Positions 34,622 to 43,633 of a DNA stretch of 64,000 nt are shown one piece after another. The position numbers were made by a program, and so were the translations under genes. The notes beneath the pieces are model-generated. The model saw nothing but the letters and a program-made list of their open reading frames with translations, was not told the DNA's origin and ran no database searches. The stretch is from SW4 sp042466115 (GTDB lineage Bacteria; Pseudomonadota; Alphaproteobacteria; Rhodobacterales; Rhodobacteraceae): positions 1,798,001-1,862,000 of the forward strand of contig NZ_JAXHBQ010000001.1 in NCBI RefSeq assembly GCF_042466115.1. Reading direction: 5' to 3'. The stretch's first letter is position 1. Each line of letters begins with the position of its first letter.

Positions 34622-35794
34622 CTAGAACAGATCGGCCGGATCGGCCGCGGCCAGTTTGCGTGTCGCCAATGCCCCCGACAGCGCGCAGGCCGCAAGCGTG
34701 CCAAAAAACACCTGAAACGCCATCGTGCCCGTCAACACAATCGGAAGCGTCGTGACCTCGCGCATCGCCGACAATAACCCGTAACCGATGATTGATCCCG
34801 GTATGAACCCAAAGACAGCCAGTATCAGCGCCTCCTCCAACACGACCCCAAGAAAGAACATCTGCCCGTATCCCATCGCCTTGAAGGTTGCGTATTCACG
34901 CATGTGATCGGCCACATCCGTGGACAGCACCTGATAAACGATGACGATCCCCACCAGGATGCCAATGACCACGCCGAACCCGAAAATGATCCCCGTCGGG
35001 CGCTGCGTGCTTTGATAGGTGATGTCCTCCTGAATGGCGGCGCCATAACTTCGGATGCGCAAGCTTTTGTCGGATATTTCACCACGCAGGCGTTCAGCCA
35101 CAATCGCCGGGTCAGCCCCGCTTGCCACGTGCAGAAAGATGTGGTCCGGCGCACCCGCGCTTCGCCCACCCGACAGCCCCAGAAACGATTGGTCTGACAT
35201 AATCATGTGGCCGTCACTCGCAAAACCGCCGCCCCCTTGAAAGGTATCGAACAGGGTCACGGTCTGGCCTGAAACCTCGAACGTTTGTGGCGTTTGCGGG
35301 CGAATACCTGCGGAAACATCAGGTGGCAAACCGCGCGTATTCATGTCAATGATAGCGCCGTTTTGCAGACGCAGCGGCGCAAGCTTGCGCTGCAAATCTT
35401 GCGAAAGAAACCCATCGTTGTTCGGATCAATCCCGAACGCCAGCAGCCCCAGGGTCAGGTCAGGCTGCTGCCAGTTCATCATGCCGATATAAACGGGCGT
35501 GGCGGCGATGACGTCGGGGTCGGCAAGGGCTTGAAACATCCACTGGCGCGCGACATTGCCGCCCTCGGTCAGCGCATTCGCATCCTGCGCGGAAATCATG
35601 ATATCGGCGTTGAAAAAGTCATAAGGCCGCAGCGTTGCGGTTGCCATGGATGATGCCAAGCCAAGTTGCACAAACACAAGCACGTTGGCAAAGGCGACAC
35701 CCGCAATCGCCGCTGCCAACCGCCCCTTGGAATGGGTCAGTTGCAGCCAGCCAATCGGCAAACGCCCGAACAGCGCGGCAAGCAGGCGGCTCAT
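34622..35794 (-). CDS. devC: DevC-type ABC exporter, permease
   Basis: 390 residues: one N-terminal membrane segment (KGRLAAAIAGVAFANVLVFV), a large periplasmic domain and three C-terminal segments, the FtsX/MacB layout. Family phrases include LASSMATATLRPYDFFNADI, DPNNDGFL and EYATFKAMGYG. Overlaps devB by four bases and ends eight bases before devA. Confidence 0.88.
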   Translation of the reverse strand: MSRLLAALFGRLPIGWLQLTHSKGRLAAAIAGVAFANVLVFVQLGLASSMATATLRPYDFFNADIMISAQDANALTEGGNVARQWMFQALADPDVIAATPVYIGMMNWQQPDLTLGLLAFGIDPNNDGFLSQDLQRKLAPLRLQNGAIIDMNTRGLPPDVSAGIRPQTPQTFEVSGQTVTLFDTFQGGGGFASDGHMIMSDQSFLGLSGGRSAGAPDHIFLHVASGADPAIVAERLRGEISDKSLRIRSYGAAIQEDITYQSTQRPTGIIFGFGVVIGILVGIVIVYQVLSTDVADHMREYATFKAMGYGQMFFLGVVLEEALILAVFGFIPGSIIGYGLLSAMREVTTLPIVLTGTMAFQVFFGTLAACALSGALATRKLAAADPADLF

Positions 35795-37020
35795 TGCATG
35801 GCTCGCGTGTCGATCCGTGCGATCACTTCAAGGTTGGTGTAACGGGCAGCAACCGCCGAGGCATCAGCGTCCAGTTCCACCAGCACCGTGACAACCCGCG
35901 CATCCGTGTTTGCCGCCGTTTCGTCCGACAGCACCGACTGGCGGCCAACCGTAAGGCCGATGCTGACGACCTGCCCTGACAGGGTGCGCTGGATCGCTTC
36001 GGCCACCAGTTCCACGGGCTGGCCAACCTCGACCATCGAAATGCGATCCTGATAAATCTCGACCTCGGCCATCATCACATCGGTGTCACCCATGGTCAGG
36101 ATGCCGTCGCCGGGGGGTTTTTCACCGGCGCGGACATGCACGTCAAGCACCACACCATCAATCGGCGCGACGACCTCGGCGCGCGACAAATCTCGGCGTG
36201 CGCTGGCCAGATCACTGCGCGCGGCGTCCAGGTTGCGCTCGGCAACCAGAACATCCGGCTGCGCGTCAACATCGGCGCTTTCAAAACGGGCAAGCGTGGC
36301 GCGGGCGCGATCTACCGCACGATCTGCCTGCTGGCTGGCCGACTGCACCACATCAAGGGCGGCCTGCGTTGTCACACCCCGCTGAAACAGCTCTTGCGTG
36401 CGAGCCAGTTCCGATTGCGCCTCAAGCGCGGCAATCTCCGCCTGTTCAAGGCTGGCGCGGGCCTCATCAGTAGATATTTGCACGCCCTGACGGGTCTGAA
36501 GCAGGCTCGCAGCGCGCACCGCCACCGTGGCCTCGGCGCGCACGACTGCACTTTGCAACTGCGCCGCATTATCCAGCAGCGCAACCAGATCACCGGCCGC
36601 CACACGGTCGCCCTCGGCCACAAGAACCTGCGCAACGCGGGCGTCACCAGCGCCGTATGGCGGCGCAACGGTTGAAATGTCGCCACGCGGCATCAGGCGG
36701 GCAAGGCCGATGACATCGGTCACTTGCAGGGTCTGCATCACATCGTCGGGCAGGGTGATTTCCGGTGGTAGCGCGATTGGTGCGCTGGTCCCTGCCCCCG
36801 GTTGCAGGCCTGTCACCTCAAAGAACTTCTGCAGGCCCGGAGGTTGAAAATACATGCCAATGACCGCACCCAGAAACAGCAACGCCGGAATCGCCAGAAA
36901 ACGTAGATACCGCCAGCGGCTTGGCTTGGGCGTTGCAGGCGGCGTGTCGCCCTGGCTGTCGTCGCGACGCACCACCAGATCGGGCAGGTCGGCGGATGCG
37001 CTGGGTTTACTGTCTTCCAT
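35791..37020 (-). CDS. devB: DevB-type periplasmic adaptor (HlyD family)
   Basis: 409 residues: cytoplasmic start, membrane anchor (FLAIPALLFLGAVIGMYF, about 46-63), lipoyl/barrel half-domain, long alpha-hairpin with Ala/Gln-rich coiled coil (about 175-270), then the second half (VVAPIDGVVLDVHVRAGEKP). Connects the DevCA pump to an outer-membrane TolC channel, which is not in this window. First gene of the operon. Confidence 0.88.
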   Translation of the reverse strand: MEDSKPSASADLPDLVVRRDDSQGDTPPATPKPSRWRYLRFLAIPALLFLGAVIGMYFQPPGLQKFFEVTGLQPGAGTSAPIALPPEITLPDDVMQTLQVTDVIGLARLMPRGDISTVAPPYGAGDARVAQVLVAEGDRVAAGDLVALLDNAAQLQSAVVRAEATVAVRAASLLQTRQGVQISTDEARASLEQAEIAALEAQSELARTQELFQRGVTTQAALDVVQSASQQADRAVDRARATLARFESADVDAQPDVLVAERNLDAARSDLASARRDLSRAEVVAPIDGVVLDVHVRAGEKPPGDGILTMGDTDVMMAEVEIYQDRISMVEVGQPVELVAEAIQRTLSGQVVSIGLTVGRQSVLSDETAANTDARVVTVLVELDADASAVAARYTNLEVIARIDTRAMQ

Positions 37021-37038
37021 CTAAACCATCCTGTTTAG
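37021..37038. promoter_or_regulatory. Inverted repeat directly before devB
   Basis: CTAAAC-N6-GTTTAG lies immediately upstream of the devB start codon, a possible operator. No regulator gene is adjacent. Confidence 0.35.
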
Positions 37039-37086
37039 TTTCATCCACACTACGCCTGCGTCATTGATTGTCCAGTGGTCCCAACG

Positions 37087-37114
37087 AAAAAGGCCCCGCA
37101 AGAACGGGGCCTTT
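37087..37114 (-). terminator. Rho-independent terminator of the peroxiredoxin gene
   Basis: On the minus strand AAAGGCCCCG pairs with CGGGGCCTTT around a six-base loop, ending in five T; it lies 19 bp after the gene. Confidence 0.85.
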
Positions 37115-37132
37115 CGTCGCAATCAGAGCTGC

Positions 37133-37786
37133 TTAGGACGGCAGCTTGGCCATCCGCAAATAGGGCAGCTTTGCATCAATCGACCCGTATTTTGCAATCG
37201 CATCGGCGTCTGAAACGGTGGTTGGCACGACAACGTCCTGCCCGACCTGCCAGTTTGCAGGGGTCGCCACGTTTTCACGCGCCGCCGTTTGCAACCCGTC
37301 AAGCGCGCGCAGCACTTCGGCAAAGTTGCGGCCCACGTTCATCGGATATGTCATCGACAGCTTCAGCTTTTTGTCAGGGCCGACGATAAAGACAACGCGT
37401 ACGGTGGCGCTATCGGCAGGGGTGCGGCCATCGGGCAAATAGGCTTCGGCGGGCAGCATATCAAATGCCTTGGCAACCTTCAGGTCTTCGTCGGCAATGA
37501 TCGGAAAACCGGCCTTGGCACCGCCGACCAACTCGATGTCAATCTTCCATTCCTTGTGTTCGGCAACGCCGTCCACGGAAATCCCCATCACCTTGGTGTC
37601 ACGCTTGGCCCATTCATCGGCCAGTTGCGCGACAGCACCGAATTCAGTGGTGCAGACAGGGGTAAAATCCTTGGGGTGCGAAAACAGGATCGCCCATTTA
37701 TCGCCGATCCATTCGTGCAGATCGAACGTGCCTTGGTCGGTTTCCACGGCCAGATTCGGGATCGTGTCGTTGATACGCAAGCTCAT
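37133..37786 (-). CDS. 1-Cys peroxiredoxin (Prx6 type)
   Basis: 217 residues, the length of Prx6 enzymes. The peroxidatic Cys45 sits in HPKDFTPVCTTEFG; the C-terminal dimerisation domain (KLKLSMTYPMNVGRNFAEV) is full and no resolving Cys is apparent. Reduces hydroperoxides. AAGGAG precedes ATG 37786; own terminator follows. Confidence 0.93.
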   Translation of the reverse strand: MSLRINDTIPNLAVETDQGTFDLHEWIGDKWAILFSHPKDFTPVCTTEFGAVAQLADEWAKRDTKVMGISVDGVAEHKEWKIDIELVGGAKAGFPIIADEDLKVAKAFDMLPAEAYLPDGRTPADSATVRVVFIVGPDKKLKLSMTYPMNVGRNFAEVLRALDGLQTAARENVATPANWQVGQDVVVPTTVSDADAIAKYGSIDAKLPYLRMAKLPS

Positions 37787-37932
37787 GTCGCAACTCCTTG
37801 TGCCAATGTCGCGGCCACTCGTATCGGCCGCCTTCCCAACCTATATAAGGGGGCGAAACGCACACTTCTACCGCCGCTTGCACCTTGATTTGCGCAGTGA
37901 CAGTGTGTCGCAAATTCCATGGGAGGATCGTC

Positions 37933-39360
37933 ATGATCGACAACCGCAAATTCTACATCAACGGCGCATGGGTGGACCCCGCCAAAGCCAATGATTTCAA
38001 CGTCATCAACCCCTCGAACGAGGAAGTCTGCGCGACCATCTCCTTGGGTGATCAGGCCGACACAGACGCCGCCGTGGCCGCCGCCCGCGCCGCCTTTGAC
38101 GATTGGGCCTTTACCCCAAAGGAAGATCGCATCGCCCTGATCAAGCGCCTGCTTGAGGTTTACAACGACCGTCAGGAAGAAATGGCGCAGGCCATGTCGA
38201 TGGAAATGGGCGCCCCGATTTCCATGAGTCGCACCAATCAGGTTGGCGCCGGCAGCTGGCACCTTGAAGGGTTCCTCAAGGCATTTGACAAGTTCGAATT
38301 CGAGCGTGATTTCACCGCCACCGAAAAGACCCTGCTGGAACCCATCGGCGTTTGCGCGCTGATCACCCCGTGGAACTGGCCGATGAACCAGATCGTCCTC
38401 AAGGCGATCCCGGCCATGGCCGTGGGCTGCACTGTGGTGCTGAAGCCATCGGAAATTGCCCCGCTGTCAGGCCTGCTGTTTGCGGATTTCTGCGATCAGG
38501 CCGGTTTCCCCAAGGGCGTGTTCAACCTTGTTAACGGGGATGGCGTGGGTGTCGGCACGCAGCTTTCGACCCACCCCGAGGTCGACATGGTCAGCTTTAC
38601 CGGATCGTCACGCGCCGGCATCGCCATTTCCAAGGCAGCGGCCGATACCCTGAAGCGCGTCAGCCTTGAACTGGGCGGCAAAGGCGCGAACATCCTGTTC
38701 GCCGATGCAGGCGAAAAGGCCATGCAATACAGCGCCGACCGGTGTTTCCGCAATTCCGGCCAGTCCTGCAACGCCCCGACCCGCCTGCTGGTCGAACGTT
38801 CCGTCTATGACCGCACCGTCGAGGTCGTGAGCGAAGCCGCGAAAAACACCCGCGTAGGCCCCGCCAGCGAAGAAGGCCAGCACATCGGACCCGTTGTCTC
38901 CGAGGCGCAATTCAACAAGATCCAAGGGCTGATCGAAGTCGGCATGAACGAGGCCCGACTGACCGCCGGTGGACTTGGCCGCCCCGACGGGCTGAACCGT
39001 GGTTTTTACGTCAGGCCCACGGTCTTTGCCGATGTGGACAACACCATGACCATCGCGCGCGAGGAAATCTTTGGCCCCGTCCTGTCGGTCATCCCCTTTG
39101 ATACCGAGGCCGAGGCGATCGCGATTGCCAACGACACACCCTATGGTCTGACCAACTACATCCAGACCCCCGACGACGAAAAGCGCCAGCGCGTCGCACG
39201 GCGTCTGCGGTCGGGCATGGTGGAAACCAACGGTCAGGGCTTTGCCCAGGGCTCGCCCTTTGGTGGTTACAAACAATCGGGCAACGGGCGCGAAGGCGGC
39301 ACTTTCGGGCTCGAGGATTTCCTTGAAGTCAAAGCCGTCAGTGCCTGGGTCTCCAAGTAA
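37933..39360 (+). CDS. Aldehyde dehydrogenase family protein
   Basis: 475 residues. NAD(P)-binding ITPWNWPMNQI and FTGSSRAGIAI, catalytic Glu in LELGGKGANILF and catalytic Cys in NSGQSCNAPTRLL. ATG 37933 with GGGAGGA upstream is chosen. Single-gene unit between divergent peroxiredoxin and a terminator; natural aldehyde unknown. Confidence 0.92.
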   Translation: MIDNRKFYINGAWVDPAKANDFNVINPSNEEVCATISLGDQADTDAAVAAARAAFDDWAFTPKEDRIALIKRLLEVYNDRQEEMAQAMSMEMGAPISMSRTNQVGAGSWHLEGFLKAFDKFEFERDFTATEKTLLEPIGVCALITPWNWPMNQIVLKAIPAMAVGCTVVLKPSEIAPLSGLLFADFCDQAGFPKGVFNLVNGDGVGVGTQLSTHPEVDMVSFTGSSRAGIAISKAAADTLKRVSLELGGKGANILFADAGEKAMQYSADRCFRNSGQSCNAPTRLLVERSVYDRTVEVVSEAAKNTRVGPASEEGQHIGPVVSEAQFNKIQGLIEVGMNEARLTAGGLGRPDGLNRGFYVRPTVFADVDNTMTIAREEIFGPVLSVIPFDTEAEAIAIANDTPYGLTNYIQTPDDEKRQRVARRLRSGMVETNGQGFAQGSPFGGYKQSGNGREGGTFGLEDFLEVKAVSAWVSK

Positions 39361-39378
39361 GCCACACCACTTGATCGC

Positions 39379-39410
39379 AACGGGCGCGGGGGAAACCCTG
39401 CGCCCGTTTT
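39379..39410 (+). terminator. Rho-independent terminator of the aldehyde dehydrogenase gene
   Basis: AACGGGCGC pairs with GCGCCCGTT, with an inner GGG/CCC pairing around AAA, followed by TTTT. The remaining bases to 39602 show no supportable gene. Confidence 0.8.
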
Positions 39411-39602
39411 CATTGATGCGATGCAAGACGGGTGATCGGCGACACGCGGGTTGGCGTTGGAACCTTGCCGCTTTGGCGCTTTATGGTGGCCGTGTTCATC
39501 TTCCGGTCCCGCAACACGCATGGCGCGCAAATCGCCGACCCGTCGGGGCGGACCGTCGGTCACCCGGCGCCTGCGGCTTGATTCCGGGCGGAATGTTTCA
39601 CC

Positions 39603-40253
39603 CTAAAACGGTGCCTTCGCCGTGATCCGCATCCCCTTGCCCCCGTCAGGATGGCGGAATTGCAAGGTTTCGGAATGCAGCATCATCCGGTCATGGTCAC
39701 GCGCCGCGCCGGTGGCATAGAATGGATCACCCAAAATCGGATGGCCCAGCGCCAGCATATGCACCCGCAACTGGTGGGACCGTCCGGTTTTCGGCATCAA
39801 CCGCACCCGCGTTTCCCCACCCCCGCGGCGCACCACGCGCCAGTCGGTCTGCGCCGGTTTGCCCGTCTCATGGCAGACCATTTGCAGCGGGCGGTTCGGC
39901 CAGTCCACGATCATCGGCAGATCGACCGTGCCGGTCTTTTCCGCCATCTCGCCCCAGACGCGTGCGACATAGGTTTTTTGGGTTTGGCGTTTTTCAAACT
40001 GCAGGCCCAGATGGCGCTGTGCATGGCGGGTCGCGGCAAAGATCATCACACCCGATGTGTCGCGGTCCAGCCGATGCACCAGCAGCGCCGTCGGAAACAC
40101 CGCTTGCACGCGCGTGAGCAGGCAATCGGCCAGATGTTCACCCTTGCCCGGCACCGACAAAAGACCGGCGGGTTTATCGACCAGAATAACCTCTTGATCC
40201 TCGTGTAGGATCACCAGCGGGTCGGTCGGGGGATCGTAGTCACTACTGCTCAT
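39603..40253 (-). CDS. RluA family pseudouridine synthase
   Basis: 216 residues, a compact RluA-type enzyme without S4 domain: VDKPAGLLSVPGKG near the N-terminus and the catalytic Asp in HRLDRDTSGVMIFA; C-terminal GRSHQLRVHMLALGHPILGD. Acts on rRNA or tRNA uridines; the exact site (RluA-like 746/32) is an inference from size. Overlaps the RarD-like gene upstream by four bases. Confidence 0.9.
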   Translation of the reverse strand: MSSSDYDPPTDPLVILHEDQEVILVDKPAGLLSVPGKGEHLADCLLTRVQAVFPTALLVHRLDRDTSGVMIFAATRHAQRHLGLQFEKRQTQKTYVARVWGEMAEKTGTVDLPMIVDWPNRPLQMVCHETGKPAQTDWRVVRRGGGETRVRLMPKTGRSHQLRVHMLALGHPILGDPFYATGAARDHDRMMLHSETLQFRHPDGGKGMRITAKAPF

Positions 40254-41152
40254 GGTCTGCGCCGGAACACCGATAGCAGATAGATCGCCACTGCCGCCCA
40301 GATCATCGGGAAGGCAATCGCGCGGGCGCGTCCGAACGGTTCGTCAAACAGGAACACCGCCACCAGAAAGATCATCGTCGGCGCGATATATTGCAGGATG
40401 GCGATGGTCGTCAGGCGCAGGCGTTTCGCCCCGTTTGCATAAAGCAACAACGGCACCGCCGTGACCACGCCACATCCCAAAAGCAACCAAAGATCGCTGA
40501 CCGATGCGGCGAAATGGCTAGCACCTGTGCTTTCCAGCCAGCCCCAATAGACCAGTGCAGGAAACAGCAGGATCAACACCTCTAACAGAAACCCCTGATT
40601 GGGGCCGATCGGCAGCGCCTTTTTGCATAGCGCATAAAGCCCCCAAGACAGCGTCAGCCCCAGCGCCACAACCGGCAAACCACCTCGATCATAGGTCAGC
40701 ACCAGCACCGCGCAGGCGGCCAGCGCGATAGCGACCAGTTGCAGGCGTGTCAGACGTTCGCCCAGAAACACCGCGCCCAGAAACATGCTGAACAGCGGGT
40801 TGATGTAATAGCCAAGTGCCGCCTCAAGCGCCTGCCCATTGCCAATCGCCCAAACGTAGATCCCCCAGTTGACGGAAATCAGACCCGCCGTCAAACACCC
40901 CAAAAGGATCGTGCGTGGCGACGTCAGTGCGGCGCGAATATCGGCCGTGCGGCCCAGAATGATCAATACCGCTGCCGCAATCGGCACCGACCAGATCACG
41001 CGATGCGCGACAACTTCGCTGGGTGGAATATGCGCCACCAGCTTCATGTAAAGCGGCAGAAATCCCCACAGCACATAGGCCGACATGGCAAAGGCCAGAC
41101 CAGCGGGGCTGTCACCGCTTTGCACGGGTAAGGAGGCGTTGGGATGTCTCAT
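40250..41152 (-). CDS. rarD: RarD-type EamA/DMT family transporter
   Basis: 300 residues with ten predicted membrane segments and the RarD signature start (AFAMSAYVLWGFLPLYMKL, HRVIWSVPIAA). Drug/metabolite transporter fold; substrate unknown. Coupled to the RluA-type gene by a four-base overlap. Confidence 0.88.
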   Translation of the reverse strand: MRHPNASLPVQSGDSPAGLAFAMSAYVLWGFLPLYMKLVAHIPPSEVVAHRVIWSVPIAAAVLIILGRTADIRAALTSPRTILLGCLTAGLISVNWGIYVWAIGNGQALEAALGYYINPLFSMFLGAVFLGERLTRLQLVAIALAACAVLVLTYDRGGLPVVALGLTLSWGLYALCKKALPIGPNQGFLLEVLILLFPALVYWGWLESTGASHFAASVSDLWLLLGCGVVTAVPLLLYANGAKRLRLTTIAILQYIAPTMIFLVAVFLFDEPFGRARAIAFPMIWAAVAIYLLSVFRRRP

Positions 41153-41169
41153 AGCCTCTCATATCAGCG

Positions 41170-41195
41170 GTAAGGTGGGTTTCAACCCACCTTAC
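41170..41195. terminator. Perfect 12-bp palindromic hairpin between C1 operon and rarD
   Basis: GTAAGGTGGGTT pairs with AACCCACCTTAC around two bases. It overlaps the stop codon of the FAD/GcvT gene at 41192 and lies 18 bp upstream of rarD. There is no T-tract. Short palindromes of this type are scattered in many proteobacterial genomes, so it may be a repeat unit as well as an attenuator. Confidence 0.6.
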
Positions 41196-43633
41196 GCCTT
41201 CACCCGCTCCGATTTGGGATCATACATCGGGCGCAACGATGCTTGGGCGTGCACACGTGTGCCCATCACGTCAATCTCGTAGGCGCTCGCCAGCACGTCC
41301 GCAGCACTTTCGCCCTTGGATGGCACATAGCCAAGCCCCATCGCACCGCCCAGATGGTGGCCATAAGCTCCCGACGACAGATAGCCGACAATCTCCCCGT
41401 CCCGCAGGATCGGTTCGTTGTGATAAAGCAGCGGTTCAGGGTCCGTGAGGCGGAACTGCACCATCCGCGCGTTCAGCCCCGCGTCCTTTTTGCGCAGCAC
41501 CGCATCGCGCCCGATAAACGCCGGCTTGTCGGTTTTCACGGCAAAGCCAAGACCTGCCTCAAGCACATGATCCTCGCTCGTGATGTCATGACCAAAGTGG
41601 CGGAAACCCTTCTCGATCCGGCACGTATCCATCATGTGCATCCCGCAGAGTTTCGCGCCCAAATCCTGCCCCGCGCCGTGCAGCACCTCGAACACATGCG
41701 CGGCCATATCGGCGCTTATGTAAACCTCCCAGCCCAGCTCGCCCACATAGGTCACGCGATGCACGCGGGCGCGGGCCATGCCGATGTCGATGTCCTGCAC
41801 CGTGCCAAAGGGGTTCACATCGTTGCCGAAATCGGCGGGCGATACGGCTTGTAACAGCCGCCGTGCGTTCGGGCCCATGACAGCCAGCACACCTTCGCCC
41901 GCTGTCACATCGGTAATGACCACGTTGAAATCACCCGTGTTACGGCGCATCCATGTTTCATCGGCCAGCCGCGTGGCCGCGGGTGTCACGACCAGATAGG
42001 CCGTTTCGGTCAGACGCGTCACGGTCACATCCGCCTCGATCCCGGCGCGGGAATTGAGGAATTGCGTATAGACGATCTTGCCCACCGGCACGTCAAATTC
42101 GCCACCACCGATATGGTTCAGAAATGCCGTGGCATCGCGCCCTTCAACGCGGATTTTCCCGAACGACGACATGTCATAGATGCCGACATTTTCACGCACC
42201 GCGCGGTGTTCGGCGGCGACATTGTCAAAGAAATTCTGCCGCTTCCAGCTATAAGCGTAAGCTGGGTCTTGACCCAGGTTACTGAACCAGTTTGCACGCT
42301 CCCACCCCGCGATTTCGCCCATGACGGCGCCCTGATCCAGCAGGTGCTGATGAAACGGCGTGCGGCGAATGCCGCGCGCCGTGGCCTTTTGCCGATAGGG
42401 GAAATGATCGGCGTAAAGCAGACCCAGCGTTTCCTTTGAGCGTTCAAACAGATAGGTCCTGCTGCCCTGAAACGGCTGCATCCGGCTGATATCCACATCC
42501 CCCAGATCAAACGGTTTTTCGCCCGTATCCATCCATTGCGCCAGCGCCATACCCGCGCCACCCGCCGACTGGATGCCGATAGAATTGAAACCGGCGGCGA
42601 CCCAGACATTGTCCATTTCGGGCGCAAGCCCAAGGTGATAGGCATCGTCCGGTGTAAAGGATTCAGGCCCGTTAAAGAACGTGTGAATCCCCGCGTCGGC
42701 CAGCATCGGCATCCGGTTCACGGCGTGTTCAAGGATCGGCTCAAAGTGGTCGAAATCCTCGGGCAGTTGGTCGAACTCGAAATCAACGGGGATGCCGTCC
42801 ATCGCCCAAGGTTTCGCATCGGGTTCAAACGCCCCCAGCAGAATCTTGCCCGCGTCCTCCTTGTAGTAGGCGCACTCATCGGGCACCCGCAGCACCGGCA
42901 TTTGCGTCAGGCCAGTGATGGATTCGGTCACGATATAAAAGTGTTCGCAGGCGTGCAGCGGCACATTGGTGTTAAGCATCCGGCCTACTTCGTGGCCCCA
43001 CATCCCCGCGCAGTTCACCACATGATCACAGACGATATGGCCCTGCGCGTCACCGCTTTCCCAATCAACGCCGGTGATGCGCCGCCTGTCGCGCGTGACA
43101 CCCGTGGCCTTGGTGCGTTCCGCCACCACAGCGCCGTTCTGGCGCGCGCCCTTGGCCAGTGCCAGCGCAATATTGGCCGGATCGCCCTGCCCGTCCTTGT
43201 CCAGATAAACGCCCGCCGTGACACCTTCGATATTCAGATGCGGATACATCGCCTTGACCTCGTCCGGCGAAATCTCGGCAACATCAACACCAAAGGCACG
43301 TGCCATCGCGGCGGATCGGAAAATCTCCTCGCGGCGTTCATCCGTCAGGGCAACCGTGATCGACCCGCAGCGCTTGAACCCGGTGGCAACGCCGGTTTCA
43401 GCTTCAAGGTTTCCATAAAGCTCTTGGCTATACTTCGCCAGCTTCGTCATATTCGCCGTCGCGCGCAGTTGCGCGATCAACCCGGCCGCATGCCATGTCG
43501 TGCCACTGGTCAGCTGTTTGCGTTCCAGCAACACGATATCTTTCCAGCCCTGTTTGGCCAGATGATAGGCCACGGAACAGCCAATGACGCCGCCACCAAT
43601 GATGACAACGCGGGCGTGGGCGGGAAGCGTCAT
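41192..43633 (-). CDS. FAD-dependent oxidoreductase with GcvT domain (dimethylglycine/sarcosine dehydrogenase-like), copy 2
   Basis: 813 residues. N-terminal DAO-type FAD domain: VVIIGGGVIGCSVAYHLAKQ (10-27) and TSGTTWHAAGL, in which His48 corresponds to the residue that binds FAD covalently in dimethylglycine dehydrogenase. The C-terminal ~400 residues are an aminomethyltransferase (GcvT) fold that passes the freed one-carbon unit to tetrahydrofolate (HRVTYVGELGWEVY, RIEKGFRHFGHD). Oxidative N-demethylation of a methylated glycine is the likely reaction. Overlaps its paralogue by four bases. Confidence 0.9.
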   Translation of the reverse strand: MTLPAHARVVIIGGGVIGCSVAYHLAKQGWKDIVLLERKQLTSGTTWHAAGLIAQLRATANMTKLAKYSQELYGNLEAETGVATGFKRCGSITVALTDERREEIFRSAAMARAFGVDVAEISPDEVKAMYPHLNIEGVTAGVYLDKDGQGDPANIALALAKGARQNGAVVAERTKATGVTRDRRRITGVDWESGDAQGHIVCDHVVNCAGMWGHEVGRMLNTNVPLHACEHFYIVTESITGLTQMPVLRVPDECAYYKEDAGKILLGAFEPDAKPWAMDGIPVDFEFDQLPEDFDHFEPILEHAVNRMPMLADAGIHTFFNGPESFTPDDAYHLGLAPEMDNVWVAAGFNSIGIQSAGGAGMALAQWMDTGEKPFDLGDVDISRMQPFQGSRTYLFERSKETLGLLYADHFPYRQKATARGIRRTPFHQHLLDQGAVMGEIAGWERANWFSNLGQDPAYAYSWKRQNFFDNVAAEHRAVRENVGIYDMSSFGKIRVEGRDATAFLNHIGGGEFDVPVGKIVYTQFLNSRAGIEADVTVTRLTETAYLVVTPAATRLADETWMRRNTGDFNVVITDVTAGEGVLAVMGPNARRLLQAVSPADFGNDVNPFGTVQDIDIGMARARVHRVTYVGELGWEVYISADMAAHVFEVLHGAGQDLGAKLCGMHMMDTCRIEKGFRHFGHDITSEDHVLEAGLGFAVKTDKPAFIGRDAVLRKKDAGLNARMVQFRLTDPEPLLYHNEPILRDGEIVGYLSSGAYGHHLGGAMGLGYVPSKGESAADVLASAYEIDVMGTRVHAQASLRPMYDPKSERVKA

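Noticed and set aside
39432..39581. Possible 49-residue ORF starting with GTG after the aldehyde dehydrogenase terminator
   Set aside because: No Shine-Dalgarno, no recognisable family, no conservation evidence available from one sequence.
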